Source: a virus. Taken from it: a stretch of 31,833 nt of DNA. Both the position numbers and the translations under genes were made by a program. Positions 22,435-30,165 of the stretch are shown piece after piece. Where the stretch lies: positions 1-31,833 of the IMG/VR virus record IMGVR_UViG_3300027763_000020; one strand, given 5' to 3'. Numbering within the stretch: position 1 is the stretch's first letter; every line of letters starts with the position of its first letter. Under the pieces are notes generated by a model. That model was not told the origin of the DNA. It made no database searches and saw only the letters and a list, made by a program, of their open reading frames with translations.

Positions 22435-23037
22435 TTAATTGGATTTGGTTTGTTGATTTTGTTGGTTTTGTTTTCTTTCGGCGGCCGCGATCTCATTTAA
22501 TTCCCTTTGCATTGCATCCCATTCTGTTTCGGAAACAACACTAATGTTTGCACCGTCCGCTTGCATGTGGGCAATGTGCATCCAAATAGCTTCCGATTCC
22601 GGCATGGTCCATGCCTGTTCATATGTGCATCCGTTACGCATTAACGATGCAACCACCAATAAAACCCAATCAATACCGGTATCATTAATTGCCGATTGTT
22701 TGGCCCAAAACCGAGGCCACAATGATTGGTCATTAAAATAAATTAATAAATTTTTGGCCTCTTTTTTTAACGCGTTACGGTCAATTTGCATTCGTTTGTA
22801 ACGCACCAATTCAATAAAGCTTAATGGGTTTTTGGCATCCTCTAAATTGTGTGTGGATAGAATTTTTACCGCGTTCATTATATCGGTTGCCCCAACATCC
22901 CGATCGGTTGACAACACCGGGGAATCAATCGATTCCAATGCCAACCGGTGGCGTAAACAAAATGGCAATAACTTACGGCCCGCCACTTTAATGGTTGGCC
23001 GTAGAATTGTTGCCGCTTGTGTCCACCTGTTTGCCAT
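22435..23037 (-). CDS. Tail assembly chaperone-like protein
   Basis: The 200-residue protein carries a short helix-rich body (FIELVRYKRMQIDRNALKKEAK) and a region SLMRNGCTYEQAWTMPESEAIWMHIAH typical of the gpG-like tail assembly chaperones that precede the tape measure. The end is rich in Gln and Asn (RKQNQQNQQTKSN). No frameshifted extension is evident, since the tape measure starts within three bases of its stop. ATG at 23037 is better than the TTG at 23067, which overlaps the previous gene. Confidence 0.55.
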   Translation of the reverse strand: MANRWTQAATILRPTIKVAGRKLLPFCLRHRLALESIDSPVLSTDRDVGATDIMNAVKILSTHNLEDAKNPLSFIELVRYKRMQIDRNALKKEAKNLLIYFNDQSLWPRFWAKQSAINDTGIDWVLLVVASLMRNGCTYEQAWTMPESEAIWMHIAHMQADGANISVVSETEWDAMQRELNEIAAAERKQNQQNQQTKSN

Positions 23038-23059
23038 GGTGGTAAATACCCCGGTGGGG

Positions 23060-23401
23060 TTAGGCAATCTCTTGATATTTAACCAGCTTCAAACCAACTT
23101 TACGAAAACCATTATTGGTACCATTAATTGTAACTTCCTTAATGATATAATTAATGGATGCATATGTGAATCTTTCGCCAATAACAGGCAATTCGGCACC
23201 GGTTTTTAAAATTCCTGAAATCGATGCATCGGTTCGTTTGTCATCCAAACGATTGGTAATTACTTTGCCAAATTCATCGGTAACTTCTACATCCAATGCA
23301 AGCTTTTGGCTTAAATCATCCGATTGTAATGTTAAAAATGCGGCGGTTCCGGTTAAACCAAAGGCATGGGAAATTCCGTATGTTGTTGCGGTGTCGGACA
23401 T
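23060..23401 (-). CDS. Small tail protein, 113 aa
   Basis: Not recognised. The protein is strand-rich (GLTGTAAFLTLQSDD, DVEVTDEFGKVITNRLDD, GFRKVGLKLVKYQEIA) and begins MSDTATTYG. In the tail block between the tail completion protein and the chaperone-like gene it may be the major tail tube subunit or a tail-tube accessory. ATG at 23401 is preceded, two bases away, by the conserved 17-nt motif, one of the five copies. Confidence 0.55.
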   Translation of the reverse strand: MSDTATTYGISHAFGLTGTAAFLTLQSDDLSQKLALDVEVTDEFGKVITNRLDDKRTDASISGILKTGAELPVIGERFTYASINYIIKEVTINGTNNGFRKVGLKLVKYQEIA

Positions 23402-23403
23402 AT

Positions 23404-23420
23404 ATTATGCGATGTTGTCA
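23404..23420 (-). promoter_or_regulatory. Intergenic 17-nt motif, copy 4
   Basis: TGACAACATCGCATAAT on the minus strand ends two bases before ATG 23401 and contains the TGA stop of the upstream gene at 23418-23420. Confidence 0.65.
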
Positions 23421-23861
23421 AACGGCCGGTGGGTACACCGCAATTAATGTGTAATTTAACACATTGCCATAACGCCGGTCCGCAATGCCTTCATCATCCG
23501 TATTGATCCATCCCGCGTACAATTCCCCTTGGGTCCATGCCGATTGTAACCCGGTGAAATTTTGCATAAGGCCTTGGACCGTTTCAACCCTTGCCCGGTG
23601 TTGTTCCAATGTTGAATCATCCGCGGATGAATACACATATATTTTAATTGATAATTCAAAATTGCCCAATGGTTTGGCCCCAAAATCCCGGTGGGCCGCC
23701 GCCGATTCACAATATAATATAATGATTGGCAACGATCGGATTTCATCCGTTTGGCCGGCATGGATGGCAACACCCGGCAATTGGTCCGCGTTGGCGGTAA
23801 ACCAAGCTAACAATGATTGTTCCGTTATGGTACGGATTCCATATTTGGTTGTGGTGGGCAT
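23418..23861 (-). CDS. Tail completion/terminator protein (gpU-like)
   Basis: The 147-residue protein matches tail terminator proteins in layout: N-terminal helix ITEQSLLAWFTANADQLP, strands (AIHAGQTDEIRSLPIIILYCES), then a long helix (LEQHRARVETVQGLMQNF) and terminal strands (ILNYTLIAVYPP). These close the tail tube at the head end. Position between the minor tail protein and the 113-aa tail protein agrees. The family call is by layout and context, not by a diagnostic motif. Confidence 0.6.
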   Translation of the reverse strand: MPTTTKYGIRTITEQSLLAWFTANADQLPGVAIHAGQTDEIRSLPIIILYCESAAAHRDFGAKPLGNFELSIKIYVYSSADDSTLEQHRARVETVQGLMQNFTGLQSAWTQGELYAGWINTDDEGIADRRYGNVLNYTLIAVYPPAV

Positions 23862-23866
23862 TTTAA

Positions 23867-24772
23867 TTAATCGGAAAATAGGGGTGCGGTGCCGTAAATT
23901 TTACCGGTGCGGATTGCATCGGCCAATGTAATTTTTCGGCTATTCATAAATGATTTCATTTGTTTACGCATCGCGGCCGCCCGGCGTTGCAATACAAATT
24001 GTAATCGGGCATCAACCACTTTACCAATTTTGTTTCCAACGGTTACGGATGAAAACACATCGGAATCCGCAAATTCGGATATTTCATTTAATTGGCCTTC
24101 AACATGTTGGCACCATGTCGGGAATGAAACCTTTGTATTTCCAATGTTTTTGGCCGAAAAATACCAAGCTGATTTTTGAATGCCGATGTTTTTAACTTTC
24201 TTTGCAATGTAACTTTTAATCAGTCCTTTGCCTTTAACAATAAATTGCATTCCATGTTTCTTAACACTTTTCTTTATTGGTCCAAATCTTTTGTACCGGA
24301 TAGCTTCATGCGTTTTTGCTAAATCATCCATTGATTCAATAATGCGGTGGCCGGTAGCGGATGATGCAAATTTATTTCCAAATATTTGCCATTTAAAATG
24401 CCGGCGGTTGTTCAACAAATACGGATTGTCTTTTTCGTTTTTGAAAAATGTTATCCATTGGGCAAATACATATGGTGATCCCAATGATGCCACTTGGGTT
24501 GGGTTAGCTCTTTCCAATGGTTTGAATACGGAATTAATATCCGATTTAATATGGTCCTTGGCCTTTTCGCGGGCGGCGGTTTTGTCACCATCACCGGGGG
24601 ATTGGGATGAAAACGGCGGTGAATATTTAACCATGTCTTTACAAAATAATGCCGCTTGGTTTTTCAACACTTGTTGCATTTCCAAATTCATAATGCGGGA
24701 ATAATCCAACAAATGTTTTCCCAACATCGATTGGTCAATGGTTACATTTTCATATGTGGTTTTTACACCCAT
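23867..24772 (-). CDS. Minor tail/head-tail joining protein (gpZ/HK97 gp10-like)
   Basis: The 301-residue protein starts at ATG 24772, overlapping the previous stop as TAATG; the longer form to 24814 is TTG-type and less likely. The first half has helices LLDYSRIMNLEMQQVLKN and AALFCKDMVKYSPPF, as in minor tail Z or HK97 gp10-type proteins, which bridge head completion and tail. The rest is basic, with many Lys and Arg (RYKRFGPIKKSVKKH, ARLQFVLQRRAAAMRKQMK). Likely a tail completion protein. Confidence 0.55.
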   Translation of the reverse strand: MGVKTTYENVTIDQSMLGKHLLDYSRIMNLEMQQVLKNQAALFCKDMVKYSPPFSSQSPGDGDKTAAREKAKDHIKSDINSVFKPLERANPTQVASLGSPYVFAQWITFFKNEKDNPYLLNNRRHFKWQIFGNKFASSATGHRIIESMDDLAKTHEAIRYKRFGPIKKSVKKHGMQFIVKGKGLIKSYIAKKVKNIGIQKSAWYFSAKNIGNTKVSFPTWCQHVEGQLNEISEFADSDVFSSVTVGNKIGKVVDARLQFVLQRRAAAMRKQMKSFMNSRKITLADAIRTGKIYGTAPLFSD

Positions 24773-25113
24773 TACGCGGGACCGGATTTGGTTTGTACCC
24801 GGCACATGATCCATGCCGATGGGGGCCGGTCATTGATTGCCACAATGCGGTAATCCCCGCCATTGTAATTAACGATGTTACCAAATATCACAACACCCGG
24901 ATGGGCCGCGGTGTCCGACCGTAAAAATTTAATATCATATTGGGTGGATGGTAGGAACCCACCGGTTTCCAAATCCTGTTGGATCATGGGCGGGGACATC
25001 AATATGTTAAAGGCCACCGCGGTGCCGGTTCCCCGGCGTACGGTTACGGCCTTGGGAATCTCATTTAAGATTTCGGCGGCATCCGATGCCCAATCCTCTT
25101 GTATGGTTCCCAT
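24772..25113 (-). CDS. Head-tail connector protein (gpFII-like)
   Basis: The 113-residue protein starts at ATG 25113, directly after the conserved motif, and begins MGTIQEDWASDAAEILNEIP. The rest is strand-rich (VVIFGNIVNYNGGDYRIVAIN, AWIMCRVQTKSGP), the size and beta-barrel-like character of gpFII/gp15-type head-tail connectors. The upstream in-frame codons to 25152 come from the motif and terminator and are excluded. Confidence 0.5.
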   Translation of the reverse strand: MGTIQEDWASDAAEILNEIPKAVTVRRGTGTAVAFNILMSPPMIQQDLETGGFLPSTQYDIKFLRSDTAAHPGVVIFGNIVNYNGGDYRIVAINDRPPSAWIMCRVQTKSGPA

Positions 25114-25115
25114 AC

Positions 25116-25132
25116 ATAATGCGATGTTGTCA
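25116..25132 (-). promoter_or_regulatory. Intergenic 17-nt motif, copy 3
   Basis: TGACAACATCGCATTAT on the minus strand ends two bases before ATG 25113, following the terminator of the 87-aa gene. Confidence 0.65.
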
Positions 25133-25140
25133 CAATAAAC

Positions 25141-25161
25141 AAAAAACCCCACCGGGTGGGG
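25141..25161 (-). terminator. Terminator after the 87-aa gene
   Basis: On the minus strand CCCCAC-CCG-GTGGGG forms a six-base-pair stem followed by TTTTTT, the form of an intrinsic terminator, 32 bp after the stop at 25193. The loop is only three bases. The G-rich arm is part of the G-run at 25154-25172. Confidence 0.65.
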
Positions 25162-25172
25162 TGGGGTTGGGG
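25154..25172 (+). other. G-quadruplex-type G-run overlapping a terminator
   Basis: G-runs of 3, 4, 4 and 4 with loops T, T and TT lie on the plus (template) strand 21 bp beyond the 87-aa gene. It overlaps the terminator stem. Confidence 0.5.
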
Positions 25173-25192
25173 CCGGCCATGATCGCCGGTGG

Positions 25193-25456
25193 TTAACTAA
25201 TCAATTTAAGTAATTTATTGATATCCGATTTCAATGATGGGTTGGCAAAATACATGCCATCCTTCACAGCACATCGTAAGCTACATGTGGCCATTTCTAA
25301 TGCATCATCATCAACCGCCATGGCGATTTCATTTAATGCCATGGTGATTGATACAGACATGCCGGTATCATGGATTCGGGTTTCAATATCTTTAAATGAT
25401 TCCGCGTTAGCGGTTAACCATTCTTTAATATTGGTGATCGTTAGTTTTGTTTTCAT
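25193..25456 (-). CDS. Hypothetical protein, 87 aa; moron-like gene
   Basis: Not recognised. The protein is helical (IKEWLTANAESFKDI, then ALNEIAMAVDDDALEMATC, SLKSDINKLLKLIS) with an acidic middle, and lacks signal or membrane segments. It lies between the capsid and the connector gene with its own perfect TTGACA promoter in front (25494-25523), the capsid terminator upstream (25529-25556) and its own terminator downstream (25141-25161). This independent unit in the middle of the late genes is the pattern of a moron, a gene expressed outside the late program, often for exclusion or anti-defence. The role is unknown. Confidence 0.55.
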   Translation of the reverse strand: MKTKLTITNIKEWLTANAESFKDIETRIHDTGMSVSITMALNEIAMAVDDDALEMATCSLRCAVKDGMYFANPSLKSDINKLLKLIS

Positions 25457-25493
25457 CGTTTTTTATTTTGGTTATTCCTTGATTGGAATAATT

Positions 25494-25523
25494 ATATTAT
25501 GCACATCGCCGGTCCGTTGTCAA
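25494..25523 (-). promoter_or_regulatory. Promoter of the 87-aa gene
   Basis: TTGACA (plus 25518-25523), an 18-bp spacer and TAATAT (plus 25494-25499) lie between the capsid terminator and ATG 25456, giving a leader of about 30 nt. The spacer ends GCATAATAT and starts with AC, so the outer parts equal those of the 17-nt motif, which has ten fewer spacer bases. Confidence 0.6.
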
Positions 25524-25528
25524 CCACC

Positions 25529-25556
25529 AAAAAAAAACCCCACCGCAATGGTGGGG
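25529..25556 (-). terminator. Intrinsic terminator after the major capsid gene
   Basis: CCCCACC and GGTGGGG form a perfect seven-base-pair stem around a five-base loop, followed on the minus strand by nine T's. It lies 30 bp after the capsid stop (25586), the clearest terminator in the genome. Confidence 0.85.
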
Positions 25557-25585
25557 CCTTTTCATCCTTATTTATTGAATCCGGA

Positions 25586-26503
25586 TTAGGATGTGAATGC
25601 AATGCGTTGTAACGCATCGGGATTACCAACGGAATGTCCGGTGATCCATGTTGCCGAAATGTTAGTACGGCCGCGGGTCCAATCATACCATTGACGCATT
25701 TGGAAAGCAAATTTGCTATCGGGGTCCTCAACGGTTAAAGCTTCACCACCACCGGTGGTTGGTGCAACCGGGGTACGCGTTACAATAACTACGCCTTGGC
25801 CCGATGTTGCAATGCCTTGTAATTTTTCGGTGTATGCATCACCCGATGTTGGGAAACCGTTGTATTCGTAAATGTCAATGCCATGTAAACGGCCAACTTT
25901 ACCATCGCGGATAACTGATGTATCGCCGATAGAAAGATATTGAGCAACGGACGCATCTTGAAGTAATTGGCCAAATGCATCGGGCGAAAGTAACGCGGCA
26001 CGACCATCGAAAGGAAGATTTGCCTTGGTTAAGCTTGTCGCAACATTTGCAACGGCAACACGATTGAATGATGCCTTGGCACCGGAATAAGCGGCGGTTG
26101 CATAATTTGCGGTGGTTACACCGGCAAGCACATCATCGTAAATGGATTTAACAACGGCATTTGAAACCGGTGCAATGAAAACGCGGCGTAACATTTCAAC
26201 GGAAATGGTGGCGGCTTCTAAATCGGTAAATGATTTCATTACATAACGGTGATCCGCGAGGGTTACCGCAACGGTGTTTGAAACGGCATCCTCGGCAACG
26301 AAACCGTTGGCGGGGTCAAATGTGGACGCGGTGGATTTACCGGCAAAACGCGTATTAACGGTTTGGCCTTTTTCAGCTACATAAGCGGAAAAATCCGTTA
26401 CGGCGAACGACTTAATGGGCGATAAAACCGGTACAAGAGTACGGAGGGTTTCGGCCGCAACGAATTGGGGTGCCAATCCGGGATTGATGATATTTTGTGA
26501 CAT
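25586..26503 (-). CDS. Major capsid protein, HK97 fold
   Basis: The 305-residue protein has the feature order of HK97-fold capsids: short N-arm, an E-loop-like segment (YVAEKGQTVNTRFAGKS), a P-domain with ADHRYVMKSFTDLEAATISVE, a long spine helix (MLRRVFIAPVSNAVVKSIYDD), and A-domain GRAALLSPDAFGQLL. It follows the scaffold-like gene, is followed by the strongest terminator, and no other gene near is large enough. The start is ATG 26503, leader ACATAAC-ATG. The genome-wide lack of CT is somewhat relaxed here (AAGCTT, CTT codons), as in highly expressed genes. I see no covalent cross-link residue pattern to prove HK97-type chain-mail. Confidence 0.85.
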   Translation of the reverse strand: MSQNIINPGLAPQFVAAETLRTLVPVLSPIKSFAVTDFSAYVAEKGQTVNTRFAGKSTASTFDPANGFVAEDAVSNTVAVTLADHRYVMKSFTDLEAATISVEMLRRVFIAPVSNAVVKSIYDDVLAGVTTANYATAAYSGAKASFNRVAVANVATSLTKANLPFDGRAALLSPDAFGQLLQDASVAQYLSIGDTSVIRDGKVGRLHGIDIYEYNGFPTSGDAYTEKLQGIATSGQGVVIVTRTPVAPTTGGGEALTVEDPDSKFAFQMRQWYDWTRGRTNISATWITGHSVGNPDALQRIAFTS

Positions 26504-26537
26504 GTTATGTTGTTATTAGATTATTAGTTTTGTAAAA

Positions 26538-26981
26538 TTATTTGATTCCTAAATGTGCCATGATCGCGGTGCGATTTGCATTATAGAAAGACAATTTTTT
26601 AACCGCATCCTTTTCGGAAATGTATGTTTCCCAAATTTCCGCATTGGATTTTGGTGCGGCGGTTTCGCCGGCCGGGCTGATTTCAACCGCCGGTACACCA
26701 ACCGATGCGGCGATGGCGGCGGATTTTTTGCCAACCGATTCAATTTGTTTAACGGCCGATTCCTTTAACTTTTCGGATTCGTTAAGCTTGGCGGTCAATT
26801 CCTCAATTTGTTTGGACATTGCATCCGCTTTGGCCGCTTCAATTTCAAGCGATGAAATTTTGTTGGTTAATTCGGCATTGATTGAAACAACCGATGCATG
26901 TTCCGCGGCCAATTTTTCCGCTTCCGCGGATTTACCGGTGAATGCGGCTTTCAATGCATTTAAGCTTTGTTCCAATGTCAT
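26538..26981 (-). CDS. Scaffold-like coiled-coil protein
   Basis: ATG at 26981 gives 147 residues, starting MTLEQSLNALKAAFTGKSAEAEK; the TTG 21 bases upstream lies in the conserved motif. The central part is a long coiled coil (NAELTNKISSLEIEAAKADAM, then KQIEELTAKLNESEKLKE) and the C-terminus has an Ala/Pro linker and a compact helix (NAEIWETYISEKDAVKKL). Position, between protease and capsid, and coiled-coil nature fit a scaffold or capsid assembly protein. If so, the protease has no need to supply the scaffold in its own C-terminus, as lambda does with Nu3. Confidence 0.6.
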   Translation of the reverse strand: MTLEQSLNALKAAFTGKSAEAEKLAAEHASVVSINAELTNKISSLEIEAAKADAMSKQIEELTAKLNESEKLKESAVKQIESVGKKSAAIAASVGVPAVEISPAGETAAPKSNAEIWETYISEKDAVKKLSFYNANRTAIMAHLGIK

Positions 26982-26984
26982 ATT

Positions 26985-27001
26985 ATTATGCGATGTTGTC
27001 A
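26985..27001 (-). promoter_or_regulatory. Intergenic 17-nt motif, copy 2
   Basis: TGACAACATCGCATAAT on the minus strand, three bases before ATG 26981 and three bases after the protease stop codon (27005-27007). Confidence 0.65.
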
Positions 27002-27004
27002 AAA

Positions 27005-28591
27005 TTAACTATGTTTTTTGATGTCACCAAGTACGGCCTTTTCATCCGTTTCAATTGGTTTCTTTCCGGTGTCCGCTTCCGCGGTGGCATCAGCTTTGGA
27101 TTCATAACCATCACATTCCGGGTCCTCCGGGTCATAATCGGGGTTTTCGGGATCACATTTATCACCATTTAATGAATCGGGGTGATAACATTTATATCCG
27201 GCATCCGCGTAAACTTTGGAACATGTTTCGTCTTTTTCCAATATGTGTTTTACCGATGCACCGGCATCCGCTTCCATTTTCTTTACGGTATCCAATTTGT
27301 ATTTTGCGGTGTCCTCTAAATCATCCTTTTTCATGTGTACCATTTTGTAAGGAATGGAATTATCGTTTAAATATTTTTCGGTTTCACCGCGTTTGGATTC
27401 ATGGCGGGATGTAACAATGTAAACATGTTTACCGGCATCGCCCATGCGTTTTAAATGTTTTGAAACATTTTCATTTAATGAATCATCATCATTTTTAATG
27501 GTGCCATCAAAATTGGAAACCACCAATTCGGTTTTTGCATCCACATCATTTTCCCCAACCGCTTCCTCTAACTTGGGTTCAACATGGCGATCGGCGGGTT
27601 GGGCCGGGAAACCATCGGTTGTAAGATTAACACCCAATAATGCCTTTTCCGATGCGGACATTTTTTTGGTCATGTATTTGGATTTGGAATCATCATTTTC
27701 CGTTTCACCAATTTCGGATTCCTCTTTTTCGGATTCCTCATTTTCTTCCGCCGCTTCCATTTGTTGGTGTACGGCCGGGGCAATGGTTTCCATTAATTCA
27801 TCAAACCCATTAATTAATCCGGTTACCAAACCAGCTTCCGCACCGCGTTTACCGGAAAAGCATTGGCCTTCCATGGATGCATCATCCACAAATTCGCGGA
27901 CCGATTTAACGGCGGTTTTAAAATCACCCCAAATATCCATTACTTCATCAAATAACATTTTTCTTTGGCCTTCATCCAACGCGGTACCCGGCACACCGGC
28001 CGCCTTAAATTTACCGGCCTTGATAACATCAACTTTAATGCCTTCATTCGCGTACAATCCGGACAAATCATCATATGCTATATATACCCCTATTGAACCC
28101 ACCGTTGCCGATCCTGTGGCAAAAAATTCGGTTGCCTGTGATCCAATCCAATACGCGGCCGAACAAGCTTCATTACTTGTAAATGAAATTGTTTTTTTGG
28201 AACAATTTTTAACGCGGTTTGCCAATTCGGGAACACCAACGGAAACACCGCCCGGTGAATCAATATCAAAAATAATGCATTTAATATTTTCATCGCGTTC
28301 CGCATCCTCTAACATTTCTTCAACATCATCAATGTCGCAACAACCACACATTTTTTCATAATCACTCAAATTGCGACCAATGACCCCTTTAATTGGGATG
28401 ATGGCAAATGGCGGAAATTTTTGGATGGTTTCGGGTTGACCAAACATTGCGGCCAATATTTCGGACATGTCCGACATTTTTGCACCCATTGGGATTTCAA
28501 CATTGGCAACGCGGTTTAAATATTCCGCGGCCTGTGCCGGTTGAATTAAAATTGGGCGGTTGGCCTTGAAATCTTTTGTTAAATTACGCAT
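27005..28591 (-). CDS. S49 prohead protease fused to a HAD-like pseudophosphatase domain
   Basis: The 528-residue protein has an SppA/lambda C-type S49 protease in residues 60-270: FDIDSPGGVSVG (108-119) forming the oxyanion part, the nucleophile Ser144 in EACSAAYWIGSQA, the Lys of GKFKAAG (194 or 196) and a final EAGLVTGL. It likely matures the capsid. An acidic linker (280-303, mostly Glu) follows. Residues about 353-475 resemble the phosphatase domain of polynucleotide kinase/HAD proteins: motif I SNFDGT (359-364) where Asn360 stands in place of the nucleophile Asp, motif II YIVTSR (391-396), a lysine region YKMVHMKKDD and a motif IV EKDET (452-456). The tail has DPEDP-type repeats. The fusion is unusual; the Asn suggests no phosphatase activity. 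Confidence 0.85.
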   Translation of the reverse strand: MRNLTKDFKANRPILIQPAQAAEYLNRVANVEIPMGAKMSDMSEILAAMFGQPETIQKFPPFAIIPIKGVIGRNLSDYEKMCGCCDIDDVEEMLEDAERDENIKCIIFDIDSPGGVSVGVPELANRVKNCSKKTISFTSNEACSAAYWIGSQATEFFATGSATVGSIGVYIAYDDLSGLYANEGIKVDVIKAGKFKAAGVPGTALDEGQRKMLFDEVMDIWGDFKTAVKSVREFVDDASMEGQCFSGKRGAEAGLVTGLINGFDELMETIAPAVHQQMEAAEENEESEKEESEIGETENDDSKSKYMTKKMSASEKALLGVNLTTDGFPAQPADRHVEPKLEEAVGENDVDAKTELVVSNFDGTIKNDDDSLNENVSKHLKRMGDAGKHVYIVTSRHESKRGETEKYLNDNSIPYKMVHMKKDDLEDTAKYKLDTVKKMEADAGASVKHILEKDETCSKVYADAGYKCYHPDSLNGDKCDPENPDYDPEDPECDGYESKADATAEADTGKKPIETDEKAVLGDIKKHS

Positions 28592-28614
28592 TTGTGTTAT
28601 GTTATGTTATATTT

Positions 28615-30159
28615 TTAAAGGGGTTCATTACCGTCATTTAATGGAACATCGGCATCGGAAACCGGGGTATCATCATCCGGTGTTCCAACAATTTCACCGG
28701 TTGGTGTATTGGTTGGTTTATACATGGTCCAAAACGGAATGTTTTGTTCCGCGGCCATATCCATTTGATGGCGGATATCGGCGGCCCGGCGGGCGTTGTG
28801 ATCGCGGGCATCGTTTCCGTTTTCGGAATGATATTCGCTGAAAGATTTAAGGCCTAATTCAATAGCTTTAAATGTGGCCGCTTCCTCTTTACCGGCATCC
28901 ACCGTAACGCGTTTTGGTGTAACCCATGTTACCCGCGTCCAATTGTCATTGGGTGGCAAATCACCGTTGGCAACGGCCTGTGCAATTATGTAACCCCATG
29001 TGGGTTGTAATAATCTATTTTTTAGAATTTCCTGCCGATTTGCGAACATTCTACCAGCTTTGGCCACAACCAATCGCATTGCGGCACCGGCTTTATTTGG
29101 TTCAACAACAAATTCATATGGCAATGTTCCAAGGCATGAATCGCGGTTTAAATATTCCAACGCGGCCACCGTATTTGGTCCGGGGCGGGTTGATTCAACC
29201 ATTTTTAAATCCTCGCCGGGTGCCAAGGCCAATGTTTTACCACCAACAAATGTTCCAACTTGTTCGGGATTATCGTAAACTTGATTTGGGTAATCTTGTG
29301 GTCGCATTCCGAAAGCTTCAAAATCGGATTGTGAACCATCAAATTGAGGGTTTTCGCGGGTGATAGTACGCACAATGTCGGCCTGTACTTTCAATGCCTG
29401 TTTTTCCAAGCTGATCACCTCTAACGCATCAATACAATTCAAAATCGAATGTTGCAAAGGGGAATAGGCCCTTGCACCGGAAACTTGTTCCGGGTGGTAA
29501 ATATGCAACATGGATGCGGCCGGTACCATGCGGGTGGTTCCATCGGACCGAATTACATTATACCCAATTACCGCACCAAATTTATCAAAACAAACGCCGT
29601 CAAATAAACCGGTGCCATCCTGCACAACATCAACCGATGCACCAACGCGGTGCGATTCAATAACTTGCAACAATGCGGATTTATCTTTTCCAAATGTTTT
29701 TAAAACAAATATTTCACCATCGCGATCAATTAATTTTGATGCCATGAATTGCACTTCCCAAAAATTATACCGGCCGGTTATTTCACATGGTTTACTTGCC
29801 CAATCATTAAAATATTTTTCGGCCGCAATATCCCATGCCGCGTTGCCGGATGCCGCTTGTGGTTTGATTCCCGATCCAACGCTATACAAAGCCATGTCCG
29901 ATATGATTTGGCGGATAAGGCCCGCGTTGACATACAACCAACGCATTTTACGCGTAAGCTCTTGACGGTCAAAACCGGTCATGGTCCGCTTAAAATCGGC
30001 GGGCCAAGGGGTTTGAATCCAACTTCTCTTGTTGGAATATTTGGCCCCTTCAAATTGTGAGAAGATACCCGAACCACCACCGGCAAATGATTTTGCCTTC
30101 AAATCGGATTTACCGGATTTGGATTTTAAATTTGGTTTTGATGGTTTTTTTGGGGCCAT
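28615..30159 (-). CDS. Portal protein (lambda gpB-type)
   Basis: The 514-residue protein matches the lambda-type portal family in length and layout: a basic N-terminus (MAPKKPSKPNLKSKS), WPADFKRTMTGFDRQELTRKMRWL near 55-78, then YNFWEVQFMASKLIDRDGEIFV near 130-150, ISLEKQALKVQADIVRT near 245-265 and a C-terminal tail. The dodecameric portal sits at one capsid vertex, passes DNA and binds terminase. It lies six bases downstream of the gpW-like gene and is followed by the protease after a short gap, the usual lambdoid order. The C-terminal 40 residues are acidic and Pro-rich. Confidence 0.85.
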   Translation of the reverse strand: MAPKKPSKPNLKSKSGKSDLKAKSFAGGGSGIFSQFEGAKYSNKRSWIQTPWPADFKRTMTGFDRQELTRKMRWLYVNAGLIRQIISDMALYSVGSGIKPQAASGNAAWDIAAEKYFNDWASKPCEITGRYNFWEVQFMASKLIDRDGEIFVLKTFGKDKSALLQVIESHRVGASVDVVQDGTGLFDGVCFDKFGAVIGYNVIRSDGTTRMVPAASMLHIYHPEQVSGARAYSPLQHSILNCIDALEVISLEKQALKVQADIVRTITRENPQFDGSQSDFEAFGMRPQDYPNQVYDNPEQVGTFVGGKTLALAPGEDLKMVESTRPGPNTVAALEYLNRDSCLGTLPYEFVVEPNKAGAAMRLVVAKAGRMFANRQEILKNRLLQPTWGYIIAQAVANGDLPPNDNWTRVTWVTPKRVTVDAGKEEAATFKAIELGLKSFSEYHSENGNDARDHNARRAADIRHQMDMAAEQNIPFWTMYKPTNTPTGEIVGTPDDDTPVSDADVPLNDGNEPL

Positions 30160-30165
30160 AATAAA

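Noticed and set aside
22435-22480. Programmed frameshift at the end of the tail chaperone gene
   Set aside because: A-rich stretches occur, but no heptamer is convincing and there is no overlapping frame to extend into, because the tape measure starts within three bases.
23399-23425. 17-nt motif as a sigma-70 promoter
   Set aside because: TTGACA is present, but a -10 at 16-18 bp is not; the nearest TAATAT-like part lies only about nine bases away and would place the start of transcription after the ATG.
27444-28361. 305-codon open frame on the plus strand
   Set aside because: Antisense of the S49-HAD gene. The minus-strand frame has clear motifs; the low frequency of TAG/TGA in the complement of biased codons gives long false frames throughout this genome.
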